Assembly (NCBI GenBank): GCA_002423615.1
Contig: DIKO01000082.1
Coordinates: 12,391 to 18,922 of the forward strand
Direction of reading: 5' to 3'
DNA from: Desulfobacteraceae bacterium UBA5616
GTDB lineage: Bacteria; Desulfobacterota; Desulfobacteria; Desulfobacterales; UBA5616
Length of the DNA: 6,532 bases
This document shows positions 1-5,091 of this stretch, piece by piece. A program made the position numbers and the translations under genes. Each line of letters starts with the position of its first letter. Positions within the stretch are counted from its first letter, which is position 1. The notes below the pieces were generated by a model, which was given only the letters and a program-made list of their open reading frames with translations, had not been told where the DNA came from and made no database searches.

Positions 1-1481
1 GTCAGGGTCGCCGCGCTCAGCAAAAGAGGCGCATTGATTTCGTGAAACAGGGCCAGGTGCACATCATTTTTCGTCGCATGGACCGCGGTCACCGCCGGGC
101 TGATCAGCCAGGTTCCTACCCAGTCCGGAATGATTCCGAATAAAACACCGAGCCCTCCCAATACAACGGGGCCTATCCACATCCCCGGGGAAGCCTCGGT
201 GACGGGGTGGATAGACACGTCTCGGCCTCGAAGAAACGGATTGATGATCAAAATGCCCGACACGGCGGTCATCAGACTGTTGGCCATAACCGCCGAAGCA
301 ATGGCGGGCGCAGGCATCAGGGTTTCGGCCAGAATCCCCTTGTACATGATTTCCTTTCCGATAAAGCCGAAAAAAAGCGGGAAACCGGCCATGGACAGAC
401 AGGCCGCAGCAGCAGCCGCTGCCGTAAAAGGCAGAGATCGGGCCAGTGCTCCAAGCTTTCCAATTTCCCGGGTCCCGCATTGATGGTCGATTATTCCCGT
501 CACCAGAAACAAGGCGGATTTGTAAAGGGCGTGCACCAGGAGAAAGGTCATGACCGCGGTCACGGAAGACAGCGTTTGACCCCCCAGCAGCAGGGTCATG
601 ATACCCAGGGCCGTGATGGTGGTTGCAGCCAGTATTTTTTTGAGATCGGTCTGGTTCAAGGCCGTAAGTGCCCCCAGAAGGGCGGTGGCGGCGCCGATGG
701 TGACCAGCGTTCCTTCCCAGGCTATTGTTCCTGATAGAACCGGATGCAGCCGGGCCAGCAGATAAATTCCACCCTTGACCATGGTGGCGGAGTGAAGAAA
801 TGCACTGATCGGAGCGGGAGCAGCCATTGCCTTGGGGAGCCAGAAATGAAACGGAAACTGAGCGGACTTGGTAAAAGCCCCGATAAACACCAGGAAAAGA
901 ATTGCCCCATATAAAGGATGGGCTTTCAGCTTTCCGGCTTGGGCAGTCATTCGCGATATTTCGTAGGTACCGGAGACCATTTCTATAAGCAGAAATCCCA
1001 CCAGCAGAGCGAGCCCCCCGGTTCCCGTCACCAGAAGGGCCTGCCGGGCGCTTTCCCGGGCGGTCGTGCTTTCATGGTCAAACCCGATCAGCAGATAAGA
1101 AAAAAGCGTCGTCATCTCCCAGAAGACGAAGAGAGCGATGGCGTTGTCCGCGCACACCAGCCCCACCATGGAAAGCATGAACATGTGAAGAAAAAAGAAG
1201 AACCGGCCGATCTGGTGATGCCCGTGGAGATAGTCCGCCGCGTAGAGGCTTACGAAAAATCCGACGCCGGTGATGATCAGGACGAAAAGGATGCTCAGTC
1301 CGTCCAGCAAAAACGACAGGTGAATGTTCAGCGAAGGGATCCATTCCAAGACCAAGCGGGTGGTTTCCCCGGCCGCCGTTCGAGGGACCCGGGCCGCTGC
1401 GGCGAGAAAAAGGACCAGGGGTAGAAAGCAGGTGGCCCGGGCAGAGAGTTGGATTGGAAAAGTTTTTAAATATGGTGGCAT
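1..1481 (-). CDS. mrpA: MrpA-like Na+/H+ antiporter subunit A (NuoL-like proton pump), 3' end outside window
   Basis: About 493 residues are visible, running off the left edge without a stop, so the C-terminal part is missing. The protein is strongly hydrophobic, with roughly 14 membrane helices. Conserved family blocks are visible: DGLSILF (60-66), FVFWEMTTLFSYLLIGF with the helix-5 Glu at E122, GAFTKSAQFPFHFWLP with K205, APISAFLHSATMVKGGIYLLARL with H230 and K236, TDLKKILA (278-285), HALYKSALFLVTGIIDHQ with H317 and K321, and GFIGKE with K376. The GIIDHQ and HEINAPLLLS stretches fit MrpA/MnhA better than NuoL of complex I. Family members work in the cytoplasmic membrane in a multi-subunit Mrp complex exchanging monovalent cations for protons; the partner genes would lie to the left. 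ATG 1481 was chosen because an in-frame TAG lies just upstream. TTG codons at 1487 and 1493 are alternatives, and no Shine-Dalgarno is evident. The N-terminus looks short for the family. A related hydrogenase- or formate-lyase-type antiporter subunit is the main alternative. Confidence 0.88.
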   Translation of the reverse strand, partial: MPPYLKTFPIQLSARATCFLPLVLFLAAAARVPRTAAGETTRLVLEWIPSLNIHLSFLLDGLSILFVLIITGVGFFVSLYAADYLHGHHQIGRFFFFLHMFMLSMVGLVCADNAIALFVFWEMTTLFSYLLIGFDHESTTARESARQALLVTGTGGLALLVGFLLIEMVSGTYEISRMTAQAGKLKAHPLYGAILFLVFIGAFTKSAQFPFHFWLPKAMAAPAPISAFLHSATMVKGGIYLLARLHPVLSGTIAWEGTLVTIGAATALLGALTALNQTDLKKILAATTITALGIMTLLLGGQTLSSVTAVMTFLLVHALYKSALFLVTGIIDHQCGTREIGKLGALARSLPFTAAAAAAACLSMAGFPLFFGFIGKEIMYKGILAETLMPAPAIASAVMANSLMTAVSGILIINPFLRGRDVSIHPVTEASPGMWIGPVVLGGLGVLFGIIPDWVGTWLISPAVTAVHATKNDVHLALFHEINAPLLLSAATL

Positions 1482-1518
1482 GGTCAATGGCAAGGTTATT
1501 TTCTAATACTTTTTTTCT

Positions 1519-1557
1519 TTGCCGTCGTGTTATTCATGTTTTTGAAATCAACGGCAA
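1519..1557. repeat. Inverted repeat between mrpA-like gene and DUF1330 gene
   Basis: TTGCCGT at 1519-1525 is the reverse complement of ACGGCAA at 1551-1557, with 25 nt between. It lies in the 219-bp divergent gap (1482-1700), upstream of the mrpA-like start. No U-run follows on either strand in the right place for a terminator. It could be a spaced regulatory site or chance. I found no convincing sigma70 promoter for either flanking gene in this gap. Confidence 0.3.
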
Positions 1558-1700
1558 GGGATAAGGGACAAAGGGGCAAGAAAATGCTTTTTTAAGGACT
1601 GAATATAGGTTTTGAACATTTGTGTGTCAATACTTTGTTCAAACGATACTTTTGTTTAAAAATTGCCCGCCGGAGAAAAGCTGAAGGCGTTGTCCCGCCC

Positions 1701-2132
1701 ATGGAAAACATTCAACCCCTGGCCGAACAGATTAAAGCGTTTATGAGTGAGGAGGACGACGAATCTCCCATTGTAATGATCAACCTGCTGAAATACAGGG
1801 AACAAGCAAAATATCCGGAAGGCATGGATGTTTCCCCCTGCACGGGAAGAGAGGCTTATCAGCGTTACGGGGCCGCGGCTGCGGAAAAATTAAAGGCCGT
1901 CGGGGCGAAAGCCATATGGATGGGCAATGTCAAGGGTGTCGTCATTGGACCTTTGGCCGAATCCTGGGACGACGCCCTTCTGGTCGAATACCCCTCACGA
2001 AAGGCTTTTGCCGACATGGCTTTTGATAAAGGTTATGAGTCCGCTTCGGTTCATCGCACCGCAGCCCTTGCAGATTCCCGCCTGATTGCCGTCAAGGCCA
2101 GGCTGAATCTGTTTGAAGGCCTTAACTTGTAA
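1701..2132 (+). CDS. DUF1330 family protein
   Basis: A soluble protein of 143 residues. It has the DUF1330 pattern: a beta strand with IVMINLLKYR near residues 28-37, a GREAYQRYG segment, GAKAIWMGNVKGVVIGPLAESWDD in the middle, and the closing pattern YPSRKAFADMAFDKGYESASVHRTAAL followed by a last strand. DUF1330 proteins adopt a dimeric alpha+beta barrel (ferredoxin-like) fold; no single reaction is established for the family, so none is assigned. ATG 1701 was chosen because the fold begins just after it and GAAGG lies 13 nt upstream. The frame stays open back to a TTG at 1620, but that extension is basic, low in conservation signal and lacks a clear ribosome site. The gene converges with the rubrerythrin gene, with only 6 bp between the two stop codons and no obvious terminator between them. 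Confidence 0.8.
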   Translation: MENIQPLAEQIKAFMSEEDDESPIVMINLLKYREQAKYPEGMDVSPCTGREAYQRYGAAAAEKLKAVGAKAIWMGNVKGVVIGPLAESWDDALLVEYPSRKAFADMAFDKGYESASVHRTAALADSRLIAVKARLNLFEGLNL

Positions 2133-2138
2133 AAACGG

Positions 2139-2642
2139 TCAGACAACGGTTTTAAAATTTTCCTTTGCCGCACCGCAAACCGGACATTTTTCAGGTGCGT
2201 TTTTATCCGTGACATAGCCGCACACCTGACATACATGATAGGCTTCCACCTTGTTCCGGATCACATTGTACAAGGCCCGTTCGTACAATTTGGCGTGGAA
2301 GGTCTCCGCATCCCTGGCCTGACTGAAGGCCAGGGCCGCCGCCTTCTCCCCTTCTTCCTCGGCAACTTTGATAAATTCGGGGTAGTCGTTTTCACTGATG
2401 GACTTTTCCCGTTTGAAAGAAGCCAGGAGATTGGAATCCGTGTCCTGGACCAGAAGATCCTTCACCAGGTTTAACTGGCGGCCGGCATGGACCTTCTCAG
2501 CCTCTGCAATGGCGCGGAACAGCAACGCCGCCTGGGGCACATCCTCCTCCTCGGCTTTCCGGGCATAGGCCAGCAGTCTGAAATACGCCTTGGCTTCGCC
2601 GATGAACGCCTTGTTGATATTTTCCCTGGTTTTTTCTTTCAT
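2139..2642 (-). CDS. Rubrerythrin (diiron peroxidase with rubredoxin-like tail)
   Basis: The protein has 167 residues, compact for the family. The N-terminal part is a ferritin-like four-helix bundle. Likely diiron ligands are E16 (in GEAKAYFR), E49 and H52 (EAEKVH), E113 and H116 (DAETFH), with a further glutamate in the 84-97 stretch. The C-terminal tail is a rubredoxin-like iron site with C138-x2-C141-G and C153-x2-C156-G. Rubrerythrins reduce hydrogen peroxide in the cytoplasm of anaerobes, with electrons passing through the rubredoxin-like centre. The ATG overlaps the TGA of the upstream thioesterase gene (ATGA, 2639-2642), so translation is probably coupled, and the ribosome site (AGGG, complement of 2652-2655) lies inside that gene. 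Expression should follow the promoter upstream of the thioesterase gene. The family call is firm; the physiological electron donor cannot be read from the window. Confidence 0.95.
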   Translation of the reverse strand: MKEKTRENINKAFIGEAKAYFRLLAYARKAEEEDVPQAALLFRAIAEAEKVHAGRQLNLVKDLLVQDTDSNLLASFKREKSISENDYPEFIKVAEEEGEKAAALAFSQARDAETFHAKLYERALYNVIRNKVEAYHVCQVCGYVTDKNAPEKCPVCGAAKENFKTVV

Positions 2643-3127
2643 GTCTGTTTTCCCTGCTTGTCCGGGGCCATGTTGTCCGGCATTCTGACCGCCACGACTT
2701 TTCCTTTAGCACAGATTTTGCCGCCTGCCGATACAATGGCTCTGACCACCACTTTTCGTTCCTTGACTTCCTCCACAAAGCCCCTGATCTCAAGCGGAAC
2801 ACCCATGGGCGTGGGTGCCGTATAATCCACCTGAAGGGACGCGGTTACAAACCGCAGCACCGGTTCCGACCCCATTTCCCTGCCCTGACTCCTGTAAGCG
2901 GCCGCCGAAGCCGTTCCGGTGCCGTGGCAGTCGATCAGTGAGGCTAACAATCCGCCGTAGACATATCCGGGAATGGCCGTATGATAGGGGCTGGGGGTGA
3001 AAACGGCGACGCTTTCCTCGCCGTCCCAGTAGCTCTTGAGTTTCAATCCGTGTTCGTTGAGGGTTCCGCAGCCGTAGCAGCAGTTGAGGTCATCCGGGTA
3101 GTACTCCTGAAAAGCTTTCTGCGTCAT
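2639..3127 (-). CDS. PaaI-like hotdog-fold thioesterase
   Basis: A soluble protein of 162 residues. The N-terminus has the CYGCG..NEHGL block (residues 17-28) common in PaaI/YbgC-type hotdog proteins. The hotdog helix follows as PGYVYGGLLASLIDCHG (53-69), where the usual HGG is YGG and D66 is a candidate catalytic acid. The LQVDYTAPTPMG stretch (98-109) and the strand with GKICAKGKVVAVRMP complete the fold. Such enzymes hydrolyse acyl-CoA thioesters; the acyl group here is unknown. ATG 3127 has AAGGAG eight bases upstream (3136-3141). The gene is first in an operon with rubrerythrin, overlapping it by 4 bp. A sigma70-like promoter at 3217-3245 and a palindrome at 3202-3215 lie upstream. A non-catalytic acyl-CoA binding role is possible, since hotdog proteins vary. 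Confidence 0.88.
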   Translation of the reverse strand: MTQKAFQEYYPDDLNCCYGCGTLNEHGLKLKSYWDGEESVAVFTPSPYHTAIPGYVYGGLLASLIDCHGTGTASAAAYRSQGREMGSEPVLRFVTASLQVDYTAPTPMGVPLEIRGFVEEVKERKVVVRAIVSAGGKICAKGKVVAVRMPDNMAPDKQGKQT

Positions 3128-3135
3128 TTCGGCAT

Positions 3136-3141
3136 CTCCTT
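3136..3141 (-). promoter_or_regulatory. Ribosome binding site of the thioesterase gene
   Basis: AAGGAG on the minus strand, eight bases before ATG 3127. It fixes this start over the out-of-frame ATG at 3135-3133. Confidence 0.75.
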
Positions 3142-3179
3142 GGTGTTTTCTGTTTTTCAGGCGGTTACTATCCGGCGTG

Positions 3180-3202
3180 AAAAACGGTAAATCAGCACCG
3201 TT
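3180..3202 (-). promoter_or_regulatory. Small hairpin with T-run in the thioesterase leader
   Basis: On the minus strand AACGGT (3202-3197), an 8-nt loop, then ACCGTT (3188-3183) and further T residues, giving TTTTT. This has the shape of a short intrinsic terminator or attenuator inside the predicted 5' leader of the thioesterase-rubrerythrin mRNA. The stem is only 6 bp, so it would be weak, and it may be incidental. Confidence 0.3.
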
Positions 3203-3215
3203 GCGTGTTCACGCA
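3202..3215. promoter_or_regulatory. Perfect palindrome, candidate operator
   Basis: TGCGTG-TT-CACGCA: two perfect 6-bp arms with a 2-bp centre. It begins two bases downstream of the -10 box of the minus-strand promoter (3217-3245), so it would cover the expected start of transcription near 3210. That is a classic position for a repressor site. A further half-site, GCGTGAA, lies at 3175-3181 on the plus strand. The regulator is not identifiable from the window. Confidence 0.5.
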
Positions 3216-3216
3216 G

Positions 3217-3245
3217 AATATCTTCCATGCGGGGTTCTGTGTCAA
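3217..3245 (-). promoter_or_regulatory. Sigma70-type promoter of the thioesterase-rubrerythrin operon
   Basis: On the minus strand there is a perfect -35 box TTGACA (3245-3240), a 17-bp spacer, and the -10 box GATATT (3222-3217), which matches four of six consensus positions. Transcription would start around 3210, giving a leader of about 80 nt before ATG 3127. It is the best promoter in the window by eye. Confidence 0.6.
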
Positions 3246-3254
3246 GGGATAAAT

Positions 3255-3277
3255 GCCCCGGTCATCCGTTCCGGGGC
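3255..3277 (+). promoter_or_regulatory. GC-rich hairpin in the pdxS leader
   Basis: GCCCCGG (3255-3261) and CCGGGGC (3271-3277) form a perfect 7-bp stem with a 9-nt loop. It sits about 90 bp before the pdxS start, in the 237-bp gap between divergent operons. It is followed by an A/T-rich stretch rather than an immediate U-run, so it is not a clear terminator. It could be a leader structure or the end of an upstream transcript. Confidence 0.4.
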
Positions 3278-3287
3278 GTAAAACTGT

Positions 3288-3330
3288 ATTTGTATTTTGG
3301 AGTGATGTCTGGTAAAAGGCCAATACAAAT
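3288..3330 (+). promoter_or_regulatory. Second inverted repeat in the pdxS leader
   Basis: ATTTGTATT (3288-3296) pairs with AATACAAAT (3322-3330), a perfect 9-bp A/T-rich stem with a 25-nt interior in which GG 3299-3300 could also pair with CC 3320-3321. It ends about 20 bases before the pdxS Shine-Dalgarno. A regulatory leader or a protein site are both possible. Confidence 0.3.
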
Positions 3331-3351
3331 TCAGAAAACACCAATATTCAT

Positions 3352-3356
3352 GGAGG
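3352..3356 (+). promoter_or_regulatory. Ribosome binding site of pdxS
   Basis: GGAGG eight bases before ATG 3365. It decides this start over the in-frame upstream ATG at 3227, whose extension would be foreign to the PdxS family. Confidence 0.85.
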
Positions 3357-3364
3357 TACTTGAA

Positions 3365-4267
3365 ATGACAGATAATAATTCATCACCAACCGTCGCCGGC
3401 TTTACGGTGAAGGTGGGGTTGGCGCAGATGTTGAAGGGCGGCGTCATCATGGATGTCGTGACCCCCGAACAGGCTGTTATCGCCGAAAAGGCGGGGGCCG
3501 TCGCCGTTATGGCCCTGGAGCGGGTTCCGGCGGACATCCGGAAGGACGGCGGCGTGGCCCGCATGTCCGATCCCGGAATGATCAAGAAAATTATCGCATC
3601 GGTGAGCATCCCGGTCATGGCCAAATGCCGCATCGGTCATTTTGTGGAAGCCCAGATCCTGGAAAGCATCGGGGTGGATTATGTTGATGAAAGCGAGGTC
3701 TTGACCCCCGCCGATGAACAATACCATGTGGAAAAGCATCGGTTCAAGATCCCCTTTGTCTGCGGATGCCGGAACTTAGGAGAAGCCCTGAGAAGAATCG
3801 GGGAAGGAGCGGCCATGATCCGGACCAAGGGTGAGGCCGGCACCGGAGATGTGGTGGAGGCTGTCCGCCATGCGAGAACCGTTCTGGGTGAAATCCGAAG
3901 GTTGCGCGAAATGCCCGATGAAGAATTGATGACCTATGCCAAAAACATCGGCGCCCCTTATGAGCTGGTGAGAAAGACCAAGGAAATGGGCCGCATGCCC
4001 GTGGTGAATTTTGCCGCCGGCGGCATCGCAACACCTGCCGATGCCGCCCTGATGATGCAGATCGGCGTGGACGGGGTGTTTGTGGGATCGGGTATTTTTA
4101 AAAGCGGCAATCCCGCCGTCCGGGCCAAGGCCATTGTTGAGGCCACCACCCATTACAACAATCCAGAAATCCTGGCCAAGGTCAGTGAAAATCTGGGTGA
4201 GCCCATGGTGGGGATCAGCGTCGGATCTCTGACGGAAAAGGAACTTCTGGCCGGCAGGGGTTGGTAA
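3365..4267 (+). CDS. pdxS: Pyridoxal 5'-phosphate synthase, synthase subunit PdxS
   Basis: The protein has 300 residues, the usual family length. PdxS is a (beta/alpha)8 barrel that makes pyridoxal 5'-phosphate from ribose 5-phosphate, glyceraldehyde 3-phosphate and ammonia, in a cytoplasmic complex with PdxT. Key residues are present: D30 in GGVIMDV, the Schiff-base lysine K87 in VMAKCRIGH, and the second lysine K155 in RTKGEAGTG. The phosphate-binding stretches NFAAGGIATPADAALM and GVFVGSGIF follow in the C-terminal half. The usual MAKARIGH reads MAKCRIGH here, a variation I believe occurs elsewhere in the family. The start has GGAGG at 3352-3356. pdxT begins 5 bp after the stop, so the two are one operon. 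The leader holds two inverted repeats (3255-3277, 3288-3330); no clear promoter was found. Confidence 0.98.
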   Translation: MTDNNSSPTVAGFTVKVGLAQMLKGGVIMDVVTPEQAVIAEKAGAVAVMALERVPADIRKDGGVARMSDPGMIKKIIASVSIPVMAKCRIGHFVEAQILESIGVDYVDESEVLTPADEQYHVEKHRFKIPFVCGCRNLGEALRRIGEGAAMIRTKGEAGTGDVVEAVRHARTVLGEIRRLREMPDEELMTYAKNIGAPYELVRKTKEMGRMPVVNFAAGGIATPADAALMMQIGVDGVFVGSGIFKSGNPAVRAKAIVEATTHYNNPEILAKVSENLGEPMVGISVGSLTEKELLAGRGW

Positions 4268-4272
4268 ACTCC

Positions 4273-4866
4273 ATGAAGATCGGAGTCCTGGCGCTTCAGG
4301 GCGCCTTTATCGAGCATGTTCAGATCCTGAAGAAGATCGGCGTGGAAGCCGTGGAAGTGCGTTTGCCTGAAGAATTGATCCCCCTGGACGGGCTGATCAT
4401 CCCCGGGGGTGAAAGCACCACCATCTCCAAATTGATCTATATTTACGATTTTGTGGGGCCCCTGAGAGAGTTTGCGGAGAAAAAACCCCTCTGGGGGACC
4501 TGTGCAGGCATGATCGTCATGGCCGGGGAGATTGCCGGGGAGATTGCCGGGGAATCTCCCTGTCTGGCCGTAATGGATATTTCCGTTGAAAGAAACGCCT
4601 TTGGAAGGCAGGTGGACAGCTTTGAAGAAAACCTGTTTATACCTGAGCTGAACCACGGAAGTTCGGAACCGTTTCCAGCGATTTTCATTCGGGCCCCCAG
4701 GCTGATCGAGGCCCGGAACGAGGCCCGGATTATGGTCCGGTTAAAGGATGGGACTGCGGTGGGTGCAGTACAGAAAAACCTGCTGGTCACGGCCTTCCAT
4801 CCGGAACTTTCCAAGGACGACCGTTTTCACCGGTTTTTTTTAAATCTGGCGAAGGCAAAATTTTAA
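4273..4866 (+). CDS. pdxT: Pyridoxal 5'-phosphate synthase, glutaminase subunit PdxT
   Basis: The protein has 197 residues and is a class I glutamine amidotransferase that splits glutamine and passes ammonia to PdxS. Visible signatures are MKIGVLALQGAF at the N-terminus, IIPGGESTT (42-50), the nucleophile C77 in LWGTCAGM, ERNAFGRQVDSFE (106-118), and the His-Glu pair H176 and E178 in FHPEL, completing the triad. ATG 4273 is 5 bp after the pdxS stop. The frame is open from TTG 4261, but the family N-terminus begins at the ATG. An AGGGG stretch at 4256-4260 inside the pdxS end may serve as ribosome site. An in-frame 12-bp tandem repeat at 4522-4553 adds about four residues (AGEI) shortly after the nucleophile compared with the Bacillus subtilis protein as I recall it. 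All catalytic residues are intact, so the enzyme is probably active. Confidence 0.97.
   Translation: MKIGVLALQGAFIEHVQILKKIGVEAVEVRLPEELIPLDGLIIPGGESTTISKLIYIYDFVGPLREFAEKKPLWGTCAGMIVMAGEIAGEIAGESPCLAVMDISVERNAFGRQVDSFEENLFIPELNHGSSEPFPAIFIRAPRLIEARNEARIMVRLKDGTAVGAVQKNLLVTAFHPELSKDDRFHRFFLNLAKAKF
4522..4553 (+). repeat. 12-bp in-frame tandem repeat in pdxT
   Basis: The unit GCCGGGGAGATT occurs at 4522-4533 and 4534-4545, and a third partial copy matches for 8 bases from 4546. It encodes AGEI-AGEI-AGE at residues 84-94 of PdxT. The copies are identical, which suggests recent slippage or duplication. Confidence 0.9.
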
Positions 4867-4876
4867 TCCATATAAG

Positions 4877-4905
4877 TTGACGCCAAGATTCCTTCGTGGT
4901 ACGGT
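4877..4905 (+). promoter_or_regulatory. Weak candidate promoter for the 335-aa membrane protein gene
   Basis: TTGACG (4877-4882, five of six -35 positions), a 17-bp spacer, then TACGGT (4900-4905, three of six -10 positions). A second option downstream is TATGAT at 4941-4946, a good -10 box, with TTGCAT at 4916-4921 but a 19-bp spacer. Either would give a long leader before ATG 5092. Neither is strong. Confidence 0.3.
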
Positions 4906-4945
4906 TTTCAAAAAATTGCATTAATTCAGCTTTACTTCCTTATGA

Positions 4946-4961
4946 TCCGGATTTTCCGGGA
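4946..4961 (+). terminator. Weak hairpin after pdxT, possible terminator
   Basis: CCGG (4947-4950), loop ATTTT, CCGG (4956-4959), followed a few bases later by GTTTTAA. The stem is only 4-5 bp and the T-run is short and displaced, so this is a poor terminator. It is the only terminator-like structure I see in the 225-bp gap between pdxT and the next gene (4867-5091). Confidence 0.2.
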
Positions 4962-5055
4962 CTGTTTTAAATTCCAGAATTTTAAGTTTGGCCGCAGGAA
5001 TCATCCTGGTACATGCGTCGATCCGTGTTTCTGTATTTCCTTTTAATCACAGTTG

Positions 5056-5078
5056 ATTTGATCAATCCACAATCAAAT
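5056..5078 (+). promoter_or_regulatory. A/T-rich inverted repeat next to a ribosome binding site
   Basis: ATTTGAT (5056-5062) pairs with ATCAAAT (5072-5078), with 9 nt between. It ends directly against the Shine-Dalgarno of the membrane protein gene (5079-5085). It contains the palindrome TTGATCAA (5058-5065). It could be a weak mRNA hairpin or an operator; chance is also possible in A/T-rich sequence. Confidence 0.3.
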
Positions 5079-5085
5079 GGGGAGG
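5079..5085 (+). promoter_or_regulatory. Ribosome binding site of the membrane protein gene
   Basis: GGGGAGG six bases before ATG 5092. It overlaps the in-frame ATG at 5077, which therefore cannot use it, and so sets the start at 5092. Confidence 0.85.
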
Positions 5086-5091
5086 AAAAAG

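Noticed and set aside
207..734. Long plus-strand open frame with a glutamine/histidine/glycine-rich translation
   Set aside because: It is exactly antisense to the codons of the MrpA-like gene, which shows clear family motifs; the plus-strand product has low-complexity composition typical of a shadow.
918..1424. Second plus-strand open frame, rich in K, D, Q and H
   Set aside because: It is the antisense of the hydrophobic helices of the same MrpA-like gene; no domain is recognisable.
1554..1581. Three spaced G-runs (GGGATAAGGGACAAAGGGG), possible G-quadruplex
   Set aside because: Only three G-tracts are present; a fourth is missing, so an ordinary intramolecular quadruplex is not supported.
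1620..1700. N-terminal extension of the DUF1330 protein from TTG 1620
   Set aside because: No good ribosome site and no conservation signal; the family fold starts at ATG 1701.
2131..2155. AAAACGG...CGGTTTT between the convergent DUF1330 and rubrerythrin stops as a terminator
   Set aside because: The arms are mostly a direct rather than an inverted match; only AAAAC/GTTTT can pair, too weak for a terminator.
3227..3364. N-terminal extension of PdxS from ATG 3227
   Set aside because: A strong GGAGG precedes ATG 3365, and the start there gives the usual family length; the extension runs through two hairpin-forming repeats.
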